Assembly: GCF_019670125.1 (NCBI RefSeq)
Contig: NZ_AP023033.1
Span: 2,035,001-2,099,000, forward strand
Source: Agarivorans aestuarii
Lineage (GTDB): Bacteria > Pseudomonadota > Gammaproteobacteria > Enterobacterales > Celerinatantimonadaceae
DNA: 64,000 nt
Reading direction: 5' to 3'
The notes beneath the pieces were generated by a model. It was given only the letters and a program-made list of their open reading frames with translations, searched no databases and was not told the DNA's origin. Made by a program: the position numbers and the translations under genes. Positions 41,294 through 54,205 of this stretch are shown piece by piece. The first letter of the stretch is position 1. The number at the start of each line of letters is the position of its first letter.

Positions 41294-41977
41294 CTATTGC
41301 CATTTACTGTTAATAAATCGTTGATGTGGCAAATAGTTCCGTTTGTAGTTCATTTTTCTGCACTCATCCACCTGATAACCCAAATATAACCAGTCCTTGC
41401 CTTGCTGTTTGGCTTGGTTAATTTGCATTAACACTGCCAAATTTCCCAATGAAAATTTATCTAAGTCTGGGTCGAAGAATGTGTAAACAGCGCTAAATGA
41501 CTTTGAGAAAACGTCAGTAACGCACACCGCGACTAATTGTTCATCATCAAATAGCTTTAGGTATTGGGTGCTAGACCAATGACACTGCAAAAACTCAAAG
41601 AAAGCTTTTTCATTAGGAGGATACATGCTGCCATCTTTGTGTCGCGCTTCGATGTAGCGGGCATAAAGTAGATAGTCGTCTTGGTCTGGTTGATGATGCC
41701 AACGAAATTTAAGCTGCTTAGTTTTGTTAAGAATCCGTTTTTGCGATTTGCTAGGGCTAAAGTCTGCCACCTTAACTCTTAATGATTGGCATTGATTACA
41801 AGCGCTGCAAGCTGGGCGGTATATCTCACTGCCGCTGCGGCGAAAACCGAGCTCCAATAACTGTGAGTAGTAGGCTGACTTTTGTTCGTTATTACACAAT
41901 AAAAAACACAGTTGCTCTTGTTGGTCTTCTAAATATGGACAAGTATTTACTTGGCTTAAACCCAGCGGCAACTGCAT
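41294..41977 (-). CDS. bpt: Bpt, aspartate/glutamate leucyltransferase
   Basis: The ATE1-like aminoacyl-tRNA protein transferase has 227 residues. It adds Leu to proteins with N-terminal Asp or Glu, creating ClpS substrates. CPYLEDQQEQ at the N-terminus, CSACNQCQSLRV (conserved cysteines), YIEARHKDGSMYPP and the YLGYQVDECRKMNYKRNYLP block are diagnostic. I chose the ATG that overlaps the aat stop (TAATG at 41975-41979); an upstream TTG would add eight residues inside aat. Co-translated with aat. Confidence 0.93.
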   Translation of the reverse strand: MQLPLGLSQVNTCPYLEDQQEQLCFLLCNNEQKSAYYSQLLELGFRRSGSEIYRPACSACNQCQSLRVKVADFSPSKSQKRILNKTKQLKFRWHHQPDQDDYLLYARYIEARHKDGSMYPPNEKAFFEFLQCHWSSTQYLKLFDDEQLVAVCVTDVFSKSFSAVYTFFDPDLDKFSLGNLAVLMQINQAKQQGKDWLYLGYQVDECRKMNYKRNYLPHQRFINSKWQ

Positions 41978-42672
41978 TAAAAAATAACCTGCTGTTGCCA
42001 ACAGTTCGTATCGACTTTGTTGTCTTTGTGTTTGTTAAGCAGATTTAAAAAGCTCGTTCTTTCAATCGCTTCCATTCCTAAGCTCAACAAGTGAGGGTTC
42101 TCAACTTGCCCATCGATGTATACGCCACCATGTTGTTTAAAGTGCTGGCAAAAGCGGTGAAAAGCGAGCTTTGATGCGTTAGTTTCGGTATGAAACATCG
42201 ACTCACCACAAAAGATTTCCCCAACCAGAACACCGTAAAGCCCGCCTACTAATTCCTCGCTCTTCCATACCTCTACCGAGTGAGCTCGGCCTAGTTGATG
42301 TAAGGCCATATAGGCTTTAATCATGTCTTGATTTATCCATGTTTCATCGGTGCGCAAGGCTGCGCAACGTTTAATAACCTTTGAAAAATCATGATTCACC
42401 GTAACCTTTAAGGTGGTTTTACGCATAAATTTTTGCATGCTTTTGTTTACGGTATGCACGCTTAGGTCTAAGCCGATTCTAGGGTTGGGGCTCCACCATA
42501 AAACCGGTTGGTCATCACTAAACCAAGGAAAAATGCCATTGTCATAGGCTGCGATTAACCTTCGCGGACTAAGATCTGCGCCAATTGCTAACAAACCATT
42601 AGGCTCGTCTAAGGCATTATTTGGAGAGGGGAATGGGCGATTGAATTCTAAGAATACTGGATGCACTGGCAC
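41977..42672 (-). CDS. aat: Aat, leucyl/phenylalanyl-tRNA-protein transferase
   Basis: The 231-residue enzyme attaches Leu or Phe to proteins with N-terminal Arg or Lys. PNGLLAIGADLSPRRLIAAYDNGIFPWF and WWSPNPR are the family start; GLYGVLVGEIFCGESMFH and GGVYIDGQVENPHLLSLG complete the fold. It overlaps bpt by one base, forming an operon that feeds ClpS/ClpAP encoded 3 kb away. Confidence 0.97.
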   Translation of the reverse strand: MPVHPVFLEFNRPFPSPNNALDEPNGLLAIGADLSPRRLIAAYDNGIFPWFSDDQPVLWWSPNPRIGLDLSVHTVNKSMQKFMRKTTLKVTVNHDFSKVIKRCAALRTDETWINQDMIKAYMALHQLGRAHSVEVWKSEELVGGLYGVLVGEIFCGESMFHTETNASKLAFHRFCQHFKQHGGVYIDGQVENPHLLSLGMEAIERTSFLNLLNKHKDNKVDTNCWQQQVIF

Positions 42673-42724
42673 TTATAGCTTTTACAATATCTCTAACAAG
42701 TATATCAATAATAAACGAATTGTA

Positions 42725-42755
42725 GGCATAAAAAAGCCGGTTATTAAACCGGCTT
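42725..42755 (-). terminator. Terminator after trxB
   Basis: On the minus strand AAGCCGGTT-TAAT-AACCGGCTT followed by TTTATGCC. Confidence 0.85.
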
Positions 42756-42764
42756 ATAAGATGC

Positions 42765-44139
<1,375 letters not shown>

Positions 44140-44628
44140 ATGGAAGCAAAAGGTCGACCAATGAAGGAACTGGATCGTATTGATCGCAACATACTTAATG
44201 AGTTGCAAAAAGATGGCCGCATATCGAATGTGGAACTTTCAAAACGTGTAGGCCTTAGCCCTACACCTTGTCTAGAAAGGGTTAGACGTTTAGAGCGCCA
44301 AGGTTACATTACTGGTTACACTGCTATTCTAAACCCTCAATACTTAGACGCTTCGCTACTGGTTTTTGTTGAAATCACGTTGAATCGCGGTGCTCCTGAC
44401 GTATTCGAACAATTTAATCATGCTGTGCAACAGCTTGAAGAAATTCAAGAATGTCATTTAGTGTCAGGTGATTTTGATTATCTATTAAAGACTCGCGTAG
44501 CAGATATGTCTGCTTACCGTAAGTTATTAGGTGAAACCTTGTTACGCCTACCTGGTGTTAACGACACCCGTACTTACGTAGTGATGGAAGAAGTGAAGCA
44601 GAGTAATCGACTAGTTATCAAAAACTAA
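44140..44628 (+). CDS. lrp: Leucine-responsive regulatory protein Lrp
   Basis: The 162-residue global regulator has an N-terminal helix-turn-helix (DRIDRNILNELQKDGRISNVELSKRVGLSPTPCLERVRRLE) and a C-terminal RAM domain that binds leucine and forms octamers. Nearly every residue after the DLDRIDRNIL region equals E. coli Lrp. The start is uncertain: the ATG at 44140 gives the usual length, but the ATG at 44161 has a better AAAGG ribosome-binding site and still keeps the DNA-binding domain. A TTG at 44104 is less likely. Confidence 0.96.
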   Translation: MEAKGRPMKELDRIDRNILNELQKDGRISNVELSKRVGLSPTPCLERVRRLERQGYITGYTAILNPQYLDASLLVFVEITLNRGAPDVFEQFNHAVQQLEEIQECHLVSGDFDYLLKTRVADMSAYRKLLGETLLRLPGVNDTRTYVVMEEVKQSNRLVIKN

Positions 44629-44667
44629 CGGAGTCGTTTCCCCCTCCAATTCATTTTTGATAAAGTT

Positions 44668-44698
44668 AAACAAGCGGCTATAGCCGCTTGTTTTGTTT
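44668..44698 (+). terminator. Terminator after lrp
   Basis: AAACAAGCGGCTA and TAGCCGCTTGTTT form a perfect palindrome followed by TGTTTTT. It separates lrp from ftsK. Confidence 0.9.
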
Positions 44699-44747
44699 TT
44701 AGCCAAACAGAATAATTATTGGATATTTTTAGTTCAAGGGAACGCTT

Positions 44748-47276
44748 GTGACAGATACTACAGACAGCAAATTGTCTGGCTTTGCTCGAATTGCGGAAGT
44801 TGGTGCCATCGCAATGGGCGCTTTAGGTGTTTACCTAATGGTAGCCTTATTAAGTTTTAATCCGAGCGATCCTAGTTGGTCGCAAACTGCTGGCCAGCAA
44901 AGCATTGCTAACGCTGCGGGAAGCTCCGGTGCTTGGTTCGCTGACTTATTGTTGTTTAGCTTTGGCTTTATGGCTTATAGCATGCCGTTTATTTGTGGTT
45001 TGTTGGCTTGGGCCTTGTTTTGGCGACCCTGCCCAATTGCCCAAGTCAACTTCTTCACTTTAGGTCTTAGGCTTATTGGCTTTGTTTTCACCTTCGTTAG
45101 CTTAACCACGCTAGCGAGCATTCATATTGACGATTTCCATTTCTTTTCTTCAGGAGGCTTAGTGGGAGATATCTTCACTCAGCTAATGATTCCGGTGTTT
45201 GGATTACTCGGCACCAGCATTATTTTATTAGCCGTGTTTGCCGGCGGTATTACTTTGTTTACCGGCCAATCTTGGGTTCAATTTGTAGAGCAGCTCGGTG
45301 GTGGGCTTAATTCTACCTATCGCGCAGTTGTTGGTTTTCCAGAGCGTTTACGAAATAAAAAACAGCATGAGTTAGAGCAAGATGTATTAATGCGAGACTT
45401 TGCGGCAGAGCCCGCTCAGCAAGCATCGGAGCAAAGCCCGCTTAGTGAGGGAGACGCAGAGCTTCAAACTGATTTTGTTGAAGAGCAAAATACATATCAA
45501 GAGCCAACGCTCGATCAAATTGTTTACTCAGAGCCAGAAACCTCTGTTGCTGCTGAGCTTAGTTTCTCTATGGACAGTCACTTTGAGGCAGAGTTGTCAC
45601 AGGCAAAAGAAGATATTGAATTTGCTTACGAAGACGAAGCGATTGATCCACCGAGTGTGATTATCGATGATACCGCTCCTGAGCCCATGCCAGATATTCC
45701 CTTTGGCGGTGAAACTGTTGCAGTGGCTAAACCGCCTGCAGCTAAACCCGCAGCGCCGGTAAAACCCGCTCAACCAAGGTTAAGCCGTTTACCTGATATG
45801 AATTTGTTAGATAGGCCCGACAAAAAAGCTAACCCAATTTCACCAGAAGAATTAGAGCAAGTTTCTCGTTTGGTTGAAGCAAAGCTACTTGATTTTAATA
45901 TTCAAGCATCGGTAGTTGCCGTTCATCCAGGACCAGTAATTACCCGTTTTGAGCTCGATTTAGCGCCAGGGGTTAAAGTTAGCAAAATTACTAACTTGTC
46001 TAAAGATTTAGCACGCGCGCTGTCTGCTATTAGTGTGCGGGTAGTGGAAGTGATACCTGGTAAGTCTGTGATTGGATTAGAATTACCTAACCGTTATCGT
46101 GAGATTGTTTATCTTAGCGAAGTGATTGATAGCAGCGTCTTCCATCAATCTAAATCGCCTTTGGCGATGGTATTAGGTAAAGACATTGCTGGCCAGCCAG
46201 TGGTGGCTGATTTAGCTAAAATGCCTCACTTATTGGTTGCCGGTACTACGGGTTCGGGTAAGTCTGTTGGCGTAAACGTAATGATTGTCAGTCTTCTGTA
46301 TAAATCCACGCCAGAAGACGTTCGGATGATTATGATTGACCCCAAAATGTTGGAGCTGTCGGTCTACGAGGGCATTCCTCATCTATTGTCTGAAGTTGTT
46401 ACCGACATGAAGGAAGCCGCCAATGCACTTCGTTGGTGTGTTGGAGAAATGGAAAGGCGTTATAAGCTTATGTCTGCCATGGGCGTGAGAAACCTTAAAG
46501 GCTTCAATCAAAAAGTGGTCGATGCTATTGAGTCAGGCAACCCTATTGTTGACCCATTGTGGAAGCCTGAAGACAGCATGGCTGAAACAGCCCCTACCTT
46601 AGAAAAACTGCCTCACATTGTGGTTATCATCGACGAATTTGCCGACATGATGATGATTGTGGGTAAAAAGGTTGAAGAGTTAATTGCGCGTATCGCTCAG
46701 AAAGCTCGCGCCGCTGGTATTCATTTGGTGCTTGCTACACAGCGTCCATCGGTAGATGTTATTACCGGCTTGATTAAGGCGAATATTCCTACACGGATGG
46801 CCTTCCAAGTATCTAGCCGTATTGATTCACGTACTATTCTTGACCAGCAGGGTGCAGAAACCCTATTGGGCATGGGTGACATGCTTTACCTGCCAGCGGG
46901 AACGGGTGTACCAACACGTGTTCACGGAGCATTTGTTGATGACCACGAAGTACACGCTGTAGTATCGGCTTGGAAAGAACGTGGTGAACCAGATTACATT
47001 GATGAAATTCTAAATGGCGAAGCGGGGCCAGATGCGATGTTGCCGGGTGAAGTGGCAGAGTCTGATGAAGAGCTCGATGCTTTGTTCGATCAAGCTGTTA
47101 TGCATGTTACCGAAACCCGACGTGGTTCTGTATCTGGAGTACAACGTAAGTTTAAAATTGGTTATAACCGCGCCGCTCGTATTGTTGAGCAAATGGAAGC
47201 TCAGGGCATTGTTAGTGCACCAGGTCATAACGGTAACCGGGAAGTTATCGCTCCACCGCCGGTGAAAATTGATTAA
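44748..47276 (+). CDS. ftsK: DNA translocase FtsK
   Basis: The protein has 842 residues from a GTG start with AAGGGA upstream. The N-terminal membrane domain has four to five helices (about 15-185) that anchor FtsK at the septum. An acidic Gln/Glu/Pro linker (about 200-370) follows, then the RecA-type motor with Walker [10 protein letters not shown] and Walker [14 protein letters not shown] winged-helix gamma domain (about 775-842, [22 protein letters not shown]) reads KOPS sequences. The linker is much shorter than in E. coli FtsK (1329 residues). First gene of an ftsK-lolA-rarA operon. Confidence 0.98.
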   Translation: MTDTTDSKLSGFARIAEVGAIAMGALGVYLMVALLSFNPSDPSWSQTAGQQSIANAAGSSGAWFADLLLFSFGFMAYSMPFICGLLAWALFWRPCPIAQVNFFTLGLRLIGFVFTFVSLTTLASIHIDDFHFFSSGGLVGDIFTQLMIPVFGLLGTSIILLAVFAGGITLFTGQSWVQFVEQLGGGLNSTYRAVVGFPERLRNKKQHELEQDVLMRDFAAEPAQQASEQSPLSEGDAELQTDFVEEQNTYQEPTLDQIVYSEPETSVAAELSFSMDSHFEAELSQAKEDIEFAYEDEAIDPPSVIIDDTAPEPMPDIPFGGETVAVAKPPAAKPAAPVKPAQPRLSRLPDMNLLDRPDKKANPISPEELEQVSRLVEAKLLDFNIQASVVAVHPGPVITRFELDLAPGVKVSKITNLSKDLARALSAISVRVVEVIPGKSVIGLELPNRYREIVYLSEVIDSSVFHQSKSPLAMVLGKDIAGQPVVADLAKMPHLLVAGTTGSGKSVGVNVMIVSLLYKSTPEDVRMIMIDPKMLELSVYEGIPHLLSEVVTDMKEAANALRWCVGEMERRYKLMSAMGVRNLKGFNQKVVDAIESGNPIVDPLWKPEDSMAETAPTLEKLPHIVVIIDEFADMMMIVGKKVEELIARIAQKARAAGIHLVLATQRPSVDVITGLIKANIPTRMAFQVSSRIDSRTILDQQGAETLLGMGDMLYLPAGTGVPTRVHGAFVDDHEVHAVVSAWKERGEPDYIDEILNGEAGPDAMLPGEVAESDEELDALFDQAVMHVTETRRGSVSGVQRKFKIGYNRAARIVEQMEAQGIVSAPGHNGNREVIAPPPVKID

Positions 47277-47284
47277 GAGAAAAG

Positions 47285-47890
47285 ATGAAAAAATTACTGA
47301 GTATAAGTTTTGCTGCTTTGTTGTCTGCCCAAGCGTTTGCTAATGAGGCGGCCGACGAGTTACGCACCCATCTTGCAGATTTAAAGGGGTTTCAGGCACA
47401 GTTTAAGCAAACGGTGATAGATGCCGATGGTGTAAGCATTCACCAAGCCGAAGGAAAGCTAAGCTTAGCTAGGCCTGCAAAGTTAAACTGGCAACAGGTA
47501 ATACCCGAACAAGACATGATAGTGTCTGATGGGTCAACCATTTGGTACTACAGCCCGTTTGTTGAGCAAGTGACCATTATGGATGCGAGTGAGGCAATCA
47601 ACCAATCCCCCTTTATTTTGCTTGCCGATGATCGCAGCGAGAGCTGGCAAAATTATCAGGTTGAAAAACAACAGCAGGGCTTTTTAGTAAAGTCGAAAGA
47701 CGATCCTCTGCAAGCTGCCTTTTGGGTAAAGCTTAATTCAGATAACAGCATTTCTCGTTTTGATATCATCGAAAGCACTGGCCAACGTAGCCAGTTCGAC
47801 CTAGAGGGGTTTAAAGCTAACCCAAGCTTTAGCGATAAGTTGTTTAGCTTTGAAATCCCCAAAAACACCATGATTGATGACCAGCGCTAA
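47285..47890 (+). CDS. lolA: Outer-membrane lipoprotein carrier LolA
   Basis: The 201-residue protein has a signal peptide cleaved after AFA (residue 19). The mature protein shuttles lipoproteins across the periplasm to Lol[30 protein letters not shown] and [20 protein letters not shown] are the LolA hallmarks. It lies 8 bases after ftsK and overlaps rarA by one base (TAATG). Confidence 0.96.
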   Translation: MKKLLSISFAALLSAQAFANEAADELRTHLADLKGFQAQFKQTVIDADGVSIHQAEGKLSLARPAKLNWQQVIPEQDMIVSDGSTIWYYSPFVEQVTIMDASEAINQSPFILLADDRSESWQNYQVEKQQQGFLVKSKDDPLQAAFWVKLNSDNSISRFDIIESTGQRSQFDLEGFKANPSFSDKLFSFEIPKNTMIDDQR

Positions 47891-49206
47891 TGAGCCTTGA
47901 GCTAAACTTTGAGGCCGACTTTCGGCCTCTTGCTGCGAGAATGCGGCCCAGCAAACTAGAGCATTATGTCGGCCAGCAACATATTTTGGCCGCAGATAAA
48001 CCTCTGCATAAAGCCATTTCATCTGGGCAGTTGCACTCGATGATTCTTTGGGGGCCTCCTGGTACAGGAAAAACCACCATTGCAGAATTAGCCGCCTTGT
48101 ATGCCGATGCGGAAGTAGAAAAGATCTCAGCCGTAACCGGGGGGATAAAAGAAGTACGCGCCGCTATTGAGCGCGCTCTGCAAAACAAACAGGTTAGTCG
48201 TCGCACCATTTTGTTTGTTGATGAGGTTCATCGCTTTAACAAAAGCCAACAAGATGCGTTTTTACCGTATGTTGAGAACGGCACTGTTATCTTTATTGGC
48301 GCAACTACCGAAAATCCGTCTTTCGAACTTAATAACGCCTTATTATCACGGGCCAAAACTTATGTATTACGCGCTTTAGACTGCGAGGCTATTCAACAAC
48401 TGTTGAATCGGGCTATTAACGAAGATGAGTTGCTAAAGCAACACACACTAAATTTTGAAGAAGGTGTATTAGAAGCGCTTTCCACATTAGTGAGTGGGGA
48501 TGCACGCCGCGCCTTAAACTTGTTAGAGATGATGAGTGAATTGGCTGAGGGCGAAGGTCAGCAGAAACAGCTAAGTTTTGATCTTCTCAAGCAAGTTGCC
48601 GGAGAACGCTATAGTCATATAGATAAAGGCGGCGATAAGTTTTACGATTTGTTATCAGCCCTACATAAATCTATCCGTGGTTCATCGCCGGATGCGGCAT
48701 TGTTCTGGTACTGTCGAATTTTAGAAGCTAGTGGTGACCCTCTATCGGTTGCGCGACGATGTTTGGCTATTGCCTCTGAAGACGTGGGTAATGCCGATCC
48801 CCGCGCGATGCAAATTGCTGTAAGCGCCTGGGACTGCTTTACCCGAGTTGGCGCCGCCGAAGGGGAGCGGGCGATAGCTCAAGCTGTGGTTTATTTGGCC
48901 TGTGCGCCTAAAAGTAACGCGGTGTATACCGCTTTTAAAGCGGCTAGGCTTGCAGCAAAAGAGTTCGGCGATGCCGAGGTGCCGGTACACTTGAGAAATG
49001 CGCCAACTAAGTTAATGGCAGAACTAGGTTATGGTGCAGAATACCGCTATTCTCACGATGAACCTAATGCATACTCTGCTGGTCAGCAATACCTGCCAGA
49101 CCCTTTATTAGGCCATCAGTTCTATCATCCTGAGCCCCGTGGTTTAGAAAAGCAGATTGCTGAAAAGCTTGAATACTTGCGTAACTTAGACCAACAAGCG
49201 CAATAG
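47890..49206 (+). CDS. rarA: Replication-associated recombination protein RarA
   Basis: The 438-residue clamp-loader-like AAA+ ATPase (MgsA/WRNIP1 family) has Walker [10 protein letters not shown], Walker [20 protein letters not shown] and sensor 1 [12 protein letters not shown]. The C-terminal tetramerisation domain includes [24 protein letters not shown]. It acts at stalled forks. Its ATG overlaps the lolA stop. Confidence 0.97.
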   Translation: MSLELNFEADFRPLAARMRPSKLEHYVGQQHILAADKPLHKAISSGQLHSMILWGPPGTGKTTIAELAALYADAEVEKISAVTGGIKEVRAAIERALQNKQVSRRTILFVDEVHRFNKSQQDAFLPYVENGTVIFIGATTENPSFELNNALLSRAKTYVLRALDCEAIQQLLNRAINEDELLKQHTLNFEEGVLEALSTLVSGDARRALNLLEMMSELAEGEGQQKQLSFDLLKQVAGERYSHIDKGGDKFYDLLSALHKSIRGSSPDAALFWYCRILEASGDPLSVARRCLAIASEDVGNADPRAMQIAVSAWDCFTRVGAAEGERAIAQAVVYLACAPKSNAVYTAFKAARLAAKEFGDAEVPVHLRNAPTKLMAELGYGAEYRYSHDEPNAYSAGQQYLPDPLLGHQFYHPEPRGLEKQIAEKLEYLRNLDQQAQ

Positions 49207-49261
49207 CCAACAATAAACAACACTATTTTCAGTTTATTACTCAATCCAGCCTACAGCCCGA

Positions 49262-49289
49262 TTGTGTCTGTAAGTAGTTGCTTTATAAT
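49262..49289 (+). promoter_or_regulatory. Candidate sigma-70 promoter of serS
   Basis: A consensus TATAAT at 49284-49289 is preceded 16 bases upstream by TTGTGT (49262-49267). It is about 110 bases before the serS ATG, suggesting serS has its own promoter apart from the ftsK operon. Confidence 0.5.
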
Positions 49290-49401
49290 AAGCGAGTTTT
49301 GGAAACCAAATAATTAGCAAAGCTTATTTTGCCTTCACTACAGTAGGTTAAATTGGAGCTTTGCCTTTAATTAACGACAAGAATTGGAAGTAGGTTATTG
49401 A

Positions 49402-50691
<1,290 letters not shown>

Positions 50692-50705
50692 GTAATGCTT
50701 AAAAG

Positions 50706-50732
50706 AAAAAAGCGCCTTTAGGCGCTTTTTTT
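50706..50732 (+). terminator. Terminator after serS
   Basis: AAAAAAGCGCC-TTTA-GGCGCTTTTTTT, located between convergent serS and tusE. Confidence 0.92.
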
Positions 50733-50748
50733 ATATGTAAATCAAGTG

Positions 50749-51078
50749 CTAAATACACTTTACTGGTTTAGGCAACCCGGCTACTTTAGTGGCTTGTTTT
50801 GCTGGGCCTTGCGGAAATAGTTTATACAAGTAACGGCTATTACCTTTTTCTGGACCAAACTTTTTGGCCATCGCTTTAACTAAGGCTCGCATGGCCGGGG
50901 AAGTATTAAACTCTAAGTAGAAGTTGCGAACAAACCTTACAACCTCCCAATGAGCCTCACTCATTTCAATCTCTTCAAGTTTGGCGATATGGGCTGCCAA
51001 ATCTTCTGACCAACTGTCTATGTTGATCAAGTAGCCGTTTTTATCGGTTTCGTATTGCTGACCGTTAAATTCAATCAT
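50749..51078 (-). CDS. tusE: TusE, sulfur-relay protein for tRNA 2-thiolation
   Basis: The 109-residue DsrC-family protein carries the conserved penultimate cysteine (Cys108) in KPVKCI that receives persulfide from TusBCD and passes it to Mnm[33 protein letters not shown] and the [25 protein letters not shown] block are family hallmarks. MnmA is encoded at 33.5 kb in the same window. Confidence 0.95.
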   Translation of the reverse strand: MIEFNGQQYETDKNGYLINIDSWSEDLAAHIAKLEEIEMSEAHWEVVRFVRNFYLEFNTSPAMRALVKAMAKKFGPEKGNSRYLYKLFPQGPAKQATKVAGLPKPVKCI

Positions 51079-51114
51079 TATATCTTTCGTATCTATCTTT
51101 AACTTGTGCCTAGT

Positions 51115-53184
51115 CTACCACTTACCATTTACTAGTAGTTGACGAATTTTCTTTAAGTCTTTGCCGATTAACTGCAGTTGGTAAGCAATCAATAGCTCGT
51201 TGCCGACTAACTGGGGAAGAAGTTGGTTAATTGCTCGGGTAAATGCATCATTGTTTGCTTGCACTATGGGTCGGTTTGGCCCTTTAAGTAATAAGTAATC
51301 GTGCATTAACTGCAATTCGTCTTGAATTAGCTCACCTAAACTAGCCAAGCGCTCAGCCGCTTGATTTGATTGCAGTTGGGTGCGGTGAGTTGACAGTGCG
51401 GAGAGATGCGATAACAAGTGATGGCTTAAGCCAACGAGCTGATATAAGTCTGGTGATAAGCGTTGCTTGCGGCTGGGCTCTGCAAGCATGTATTGCCAAT
51501 GTCGAACTAGTTCAGCCTCGCTTTGATAAGCGTGGTAGCGACTCAGCCTAAAATCAGTGGTCTCTTCAACATCAGCATTAAAATACTGGTTGAAAATAGC
51601 GGTTTGGTAGTTAGCTATATTAGCAAACAACTGACTGATAATTTTGCGGCTTTGCTTGTGTTGCCAATCTGGCCACAAATAGCGAAGCGCCGCCATTGCC
51701 ATTAGAGCACCTATCACTGTGACTAAGGCTCGAACTACCAAGGCTTCGTTAGCGGGGTACCCTTGAAGGTCGAGAGATATGGCAACAAACACCGTAATCA
51801 TCGCCACCGATATTGCGTAATTAAAGTGAAAGAACAAAAAGAATAGCATGACAAGGCCGGGTATCAGTGAGGTAAGAGCGATGTCGGGCAGTTGCAGGTA
51901 ACTTAGTGCGGCTGCAACACCAACCCCAGCAATAGTGCCATATACCCTTTTATCGACGCGCTTTTTGGTGTCGTGATAATTAGGTTTCACCACAAGCAAA
52001 CAACTTAACATTAGCCAATATGCATGTTCGTCGCCCGATAGTTGAATGAGGCCGTAGGCGAGCAGCATAAGCGTAGCCATTCGTAAGGCGTGGCGATTAA
52101 CGCTCATGCTGAGATCGACGGCTTGTGACAGGTATTGTTTAACTGATATTCGAGTAAAAGGTGAAAAGCTTTGTTCAGGCTCGGGGAAATGTTGTTCGTG
52201 AAAACACAGGGCTACTACCTTATGTAGGTTTTTTAGCATGTAGGCAAAACGTGGTGGTACATCTTTAAGGTTTGCACGCGCTGTTTCTAAACTATCTACC
52301 GCGGTAATTAACTCTTGTTCTGCACTTTGATCAAGATGTTTTGCGCCAATCATCCGCGCTATTCGAACTAAAACTGCGCGCGTGTCAGCGAGTAAAGTTC
52401 TTGGTAATACGCGTTGCAAACGTTGGTAGTCTAGGTGTGAAGAGCTTAAACGTTCATGCAGTAGTTGAGCTTTGAAGAATCGGTCCATTTGGCTGGACCC
52501 CACATGCTGTTTGTTGCGCTGTTGGTAAACATAAAGACCATGGCGAATCACACCTAATTGCTCAGCAATATCGGCGCTTTGAGCTGTTAACTTTACTTGT
52601 ATGTCAGTGATGTTGGCTTCACGTTGAAACAAGCGGGTTTTAGTTAATTGATAAAGACTAATTTGTTTAAATACTTGGTCTAGTTGTTTGTCTAGCCAAC
52701 GCGTTGGGTAAAGTGCATTGATTAACAGCGAGAGTAGGGCGTAGCTTAATGCGCCAACCACTAACCAAAACGGTTGTAACCAAGGGTTGTCGTAGGTGTT
52801 GTACCCCAGCATGGTGTAAATAGCGATGATTAACGAACAGAGGGAAATGGCACCGTACTTTTGCCCTAGTACCGGCATTCGCATAAACAAATAGGTAGAG
52901 CAAAATAAACCTATGGCGAACAGCCAAGGCCAGGGAAATAACAAGGTAACTGAGATACTGGCTAGGGAAAAGCTACCCATCATCAATAGCGTGCTTTGAA
53001 CGCGATGTTGATAAAAATCTGGGCTGTCGGCTAAGCCTGCAGCAACTACGCCAAGTGTTGCAGTTAAGGCAATATCTAAATTAAACACTAAGCCCAAGCT
53101 AAGAATAAACATAGCTAAGCCAGCTGCTTTGCAGGCTATGGTCCAATTAAGTTTGGAAGGGTCTAGTTTAAGATTAAGTACCAT
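51115..53184 (-). CDS. yccS: YccS/FUSC-family inner-membrane protein
   Basis: The 689-residue protein has two sets of membrane helices (about 10-160 and 375-500) each followed by a long helical cytoplasmic region. LLFPWPWLFAIGL and LIIAIYTMLGYNTYDNPW in the first half and QPNYHDTKKRV-like (VKPNYHDTKKRVDKRVYGTIAGV) in the second match E. coli YccS. FUSC proteins resemble aromatic-acid/fusaric-acid efflux components, but YccS itself has no proven substrate. The ATG lies 3 bases after a terminator T-run and lacks a Shine-Dalgarno. Confidence 0.9.
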   Translation of the reverse strand: MVLNLKLDPSKLNWTIACKAAGLAMFILSLGLVFNLDIALTATLGVVAAGLADSPDFYQHRVQSTLLMMGSFSLASISVTLLFPWPWLFAIGLFCSTYLFMRMPVLGQKYGAISLCSLIIAIYTMLGYNTYDNPWLQPFWLVVGALSYALLSLLINALYPTRWLDKQLDQVFKQISLYQLTKTRLFQREANITDIQVKLTAQSADIAEQLGVIRHGLYVYQQRNKQHVGSSQMDRFFKAQLLHERLSSSHLDYQRLQRVLPRTLLADTRAVLVRIARMIGAKHLDQSAEQELITAVDSLETARANLKDVPPRFAYMLKNLHKVVALCFHEQHFPEPEQSFSPFTRISVKQYLSQAVDLSMSVNRHALRMATLMLLAYGLIQLSGDEHAYWLMLSCLLVVKPNYHDTKKRVDKRVYGTIAGVGVAAALSYLQLPDIALTSLIPGLVMLFFLFFHFNYAISVAMITVFVAISLDLQGYPANEALVVRALVTVIGALMAMAALRYLWPDWQHKQSRKIISQLFANIANYQTAIFNQYFNADVEETTDFRLSRYHAYQSEAELVRHWQYMLAEPSRKQRLSPDLYQLVGLSHHLLSHLSALSTHRTQLQSNQAAERLASLGELIQDELQLMHDYLLLKGPNRPIVQANNDAFTRAINQLLPQLVGNELLIAYQLQLIGKDLKKIRQLLVNGKW

Positions 53185-53186
53185 AA

Positions 53187-53214
53187 ATAAAAACGCCCTG
53201 TAAGAACAGGGCGT
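53187..53214 (-). terminator. Terminator between yccA and yccS
   Basis: On the minus strand ACGCCCTGT-TCTT-ACAGGGCGT then TTTTATTT, ending 3 bases before the yccS ATG. Confidence 0.88.
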
Positions 53215-53236
53215 GATAGTCCTTTAGCAGTATCGC

Positions 53237-53902
53237 TTAGTCGTCGTTTAAGAAACCTAAGATATGTAATAAGTTTACGAAAATATTAAATACATTCAAG
53301 TACATAGAGATAGTTGCTCGAATATAGTTGGTTTCGGTACCGTTTAGGATATTGCTGGTATCATAAAGAATAAATCCAGAAAACAGCATTACTGCTGCAC
53401 CACTAATAGCTAGGCTAAACATTGGTATTTGTAAGAACAAGTTAAGTAACATGCTCACTACAACCACAATTAGACCTGCCATTAAAAAGCCGCTCATAAA
53501 AGAGAAGTCTTTTTTGGTGGTGAGTACATAGCCTGACAAACCGAAGAAAATAAGACCGGTCATGCCTAAGGCTTGCATTACAATTGCACCACCTTGAGGG
53601 AACTGCAGGTAATGGCTAAGGATAGGTCCTAGAGAGCCACCCATTAAGGTTGTAAATACAAAAGTCCAAACCAAACCCATTGATGAGTTAATGCTTTTAG
53701 GTAGAACGAAGAATACGATTACCATGGCGGCAACCATCATACCAATAGATGCTAAGTGGCCAATTCCGGCTACTACTGCAAAGAATGCTGCAATGGCACT
53801 GGTAAACAAGGTCATCGAAAGTAAGGCGTAGGTGTTACGCAATACCTTATTTGTTTCCAGTTTCGATGCAGCGCTATAGTTTATCGTGCTCGGCTGATTC
53901 AT
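53237..53902 (-). CDS. yccA: YccA, Bax-inhibitor-1-family membrane protein
   Basis: The 221-residue protein has seven transmembrane helices of the BI-1/TMBIM family. It begins with a polar segment (NKVLRNTYALLSMTLFTSAIAA) and ends with GFILYDTSNILNGTETNYIRATISMYLNVFNIFVNLLHILG, the most conserved part. E. coli YccA modulates and is degraded by FtsH. Associated with tusE and yccS here, as in the same broad neighbourhood of E. coli. Confidence 0.94.
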   Translation of the reverse strand: MNQPSTINYSAASKLETNKVLRNTYALLSMTLFTSAIAAFFAVVAGIGHLASIGMMVAAMVIVFFVLPKSINSSMGLVWTFVFTTLMGGSLGPILSHYLQFPQGGAIVMQALGMTGLIFFGLSGYVLTTKKDFSFMSGFLMAGLIVVVVSMLLNLFLQIPMFSLAISGAAVMLFSGFILYDTSNILNGTETNYIRATISMYLNVFNIFVNLLHILGFLNDD

Positions 53903-54205
53903 TATTTCACTCCGTTTTGACTGAGTTAATTCGTTAAGTTATGTAAAACGAAATTCTAGTATAACGAGTTTTTTAACAAATAAAATCAAATCTGCCATCT
54001 AAAAGTGCGTTTAGCCTCACCAAATCATCATCAAATAATTTCCTAAGACGCTCAACTACTTAACAAAATTGCCTTGGCTAAGTGAAAAAATCAATCGCCT
54101 TAAAACCTCGGTAGTATTGCACTCCGAATCACATATCCCTATGATCAGCGTATTAACAGGGCAGTTTGCCTAAACCATTCAGCGAATAAGAGAGACGGAT
54201 AACAG
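53903..54205. other. Divergent promoter region between yccA and ppaC
   Basis: About 300 bases, AT-rich, containing the two divergent promoters. I see no ORF, RNA gene or strong repeat. The AGAGAGACGG just before the ppaC ATG is its probable ribosome-binding site. Confidence 0.4.
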
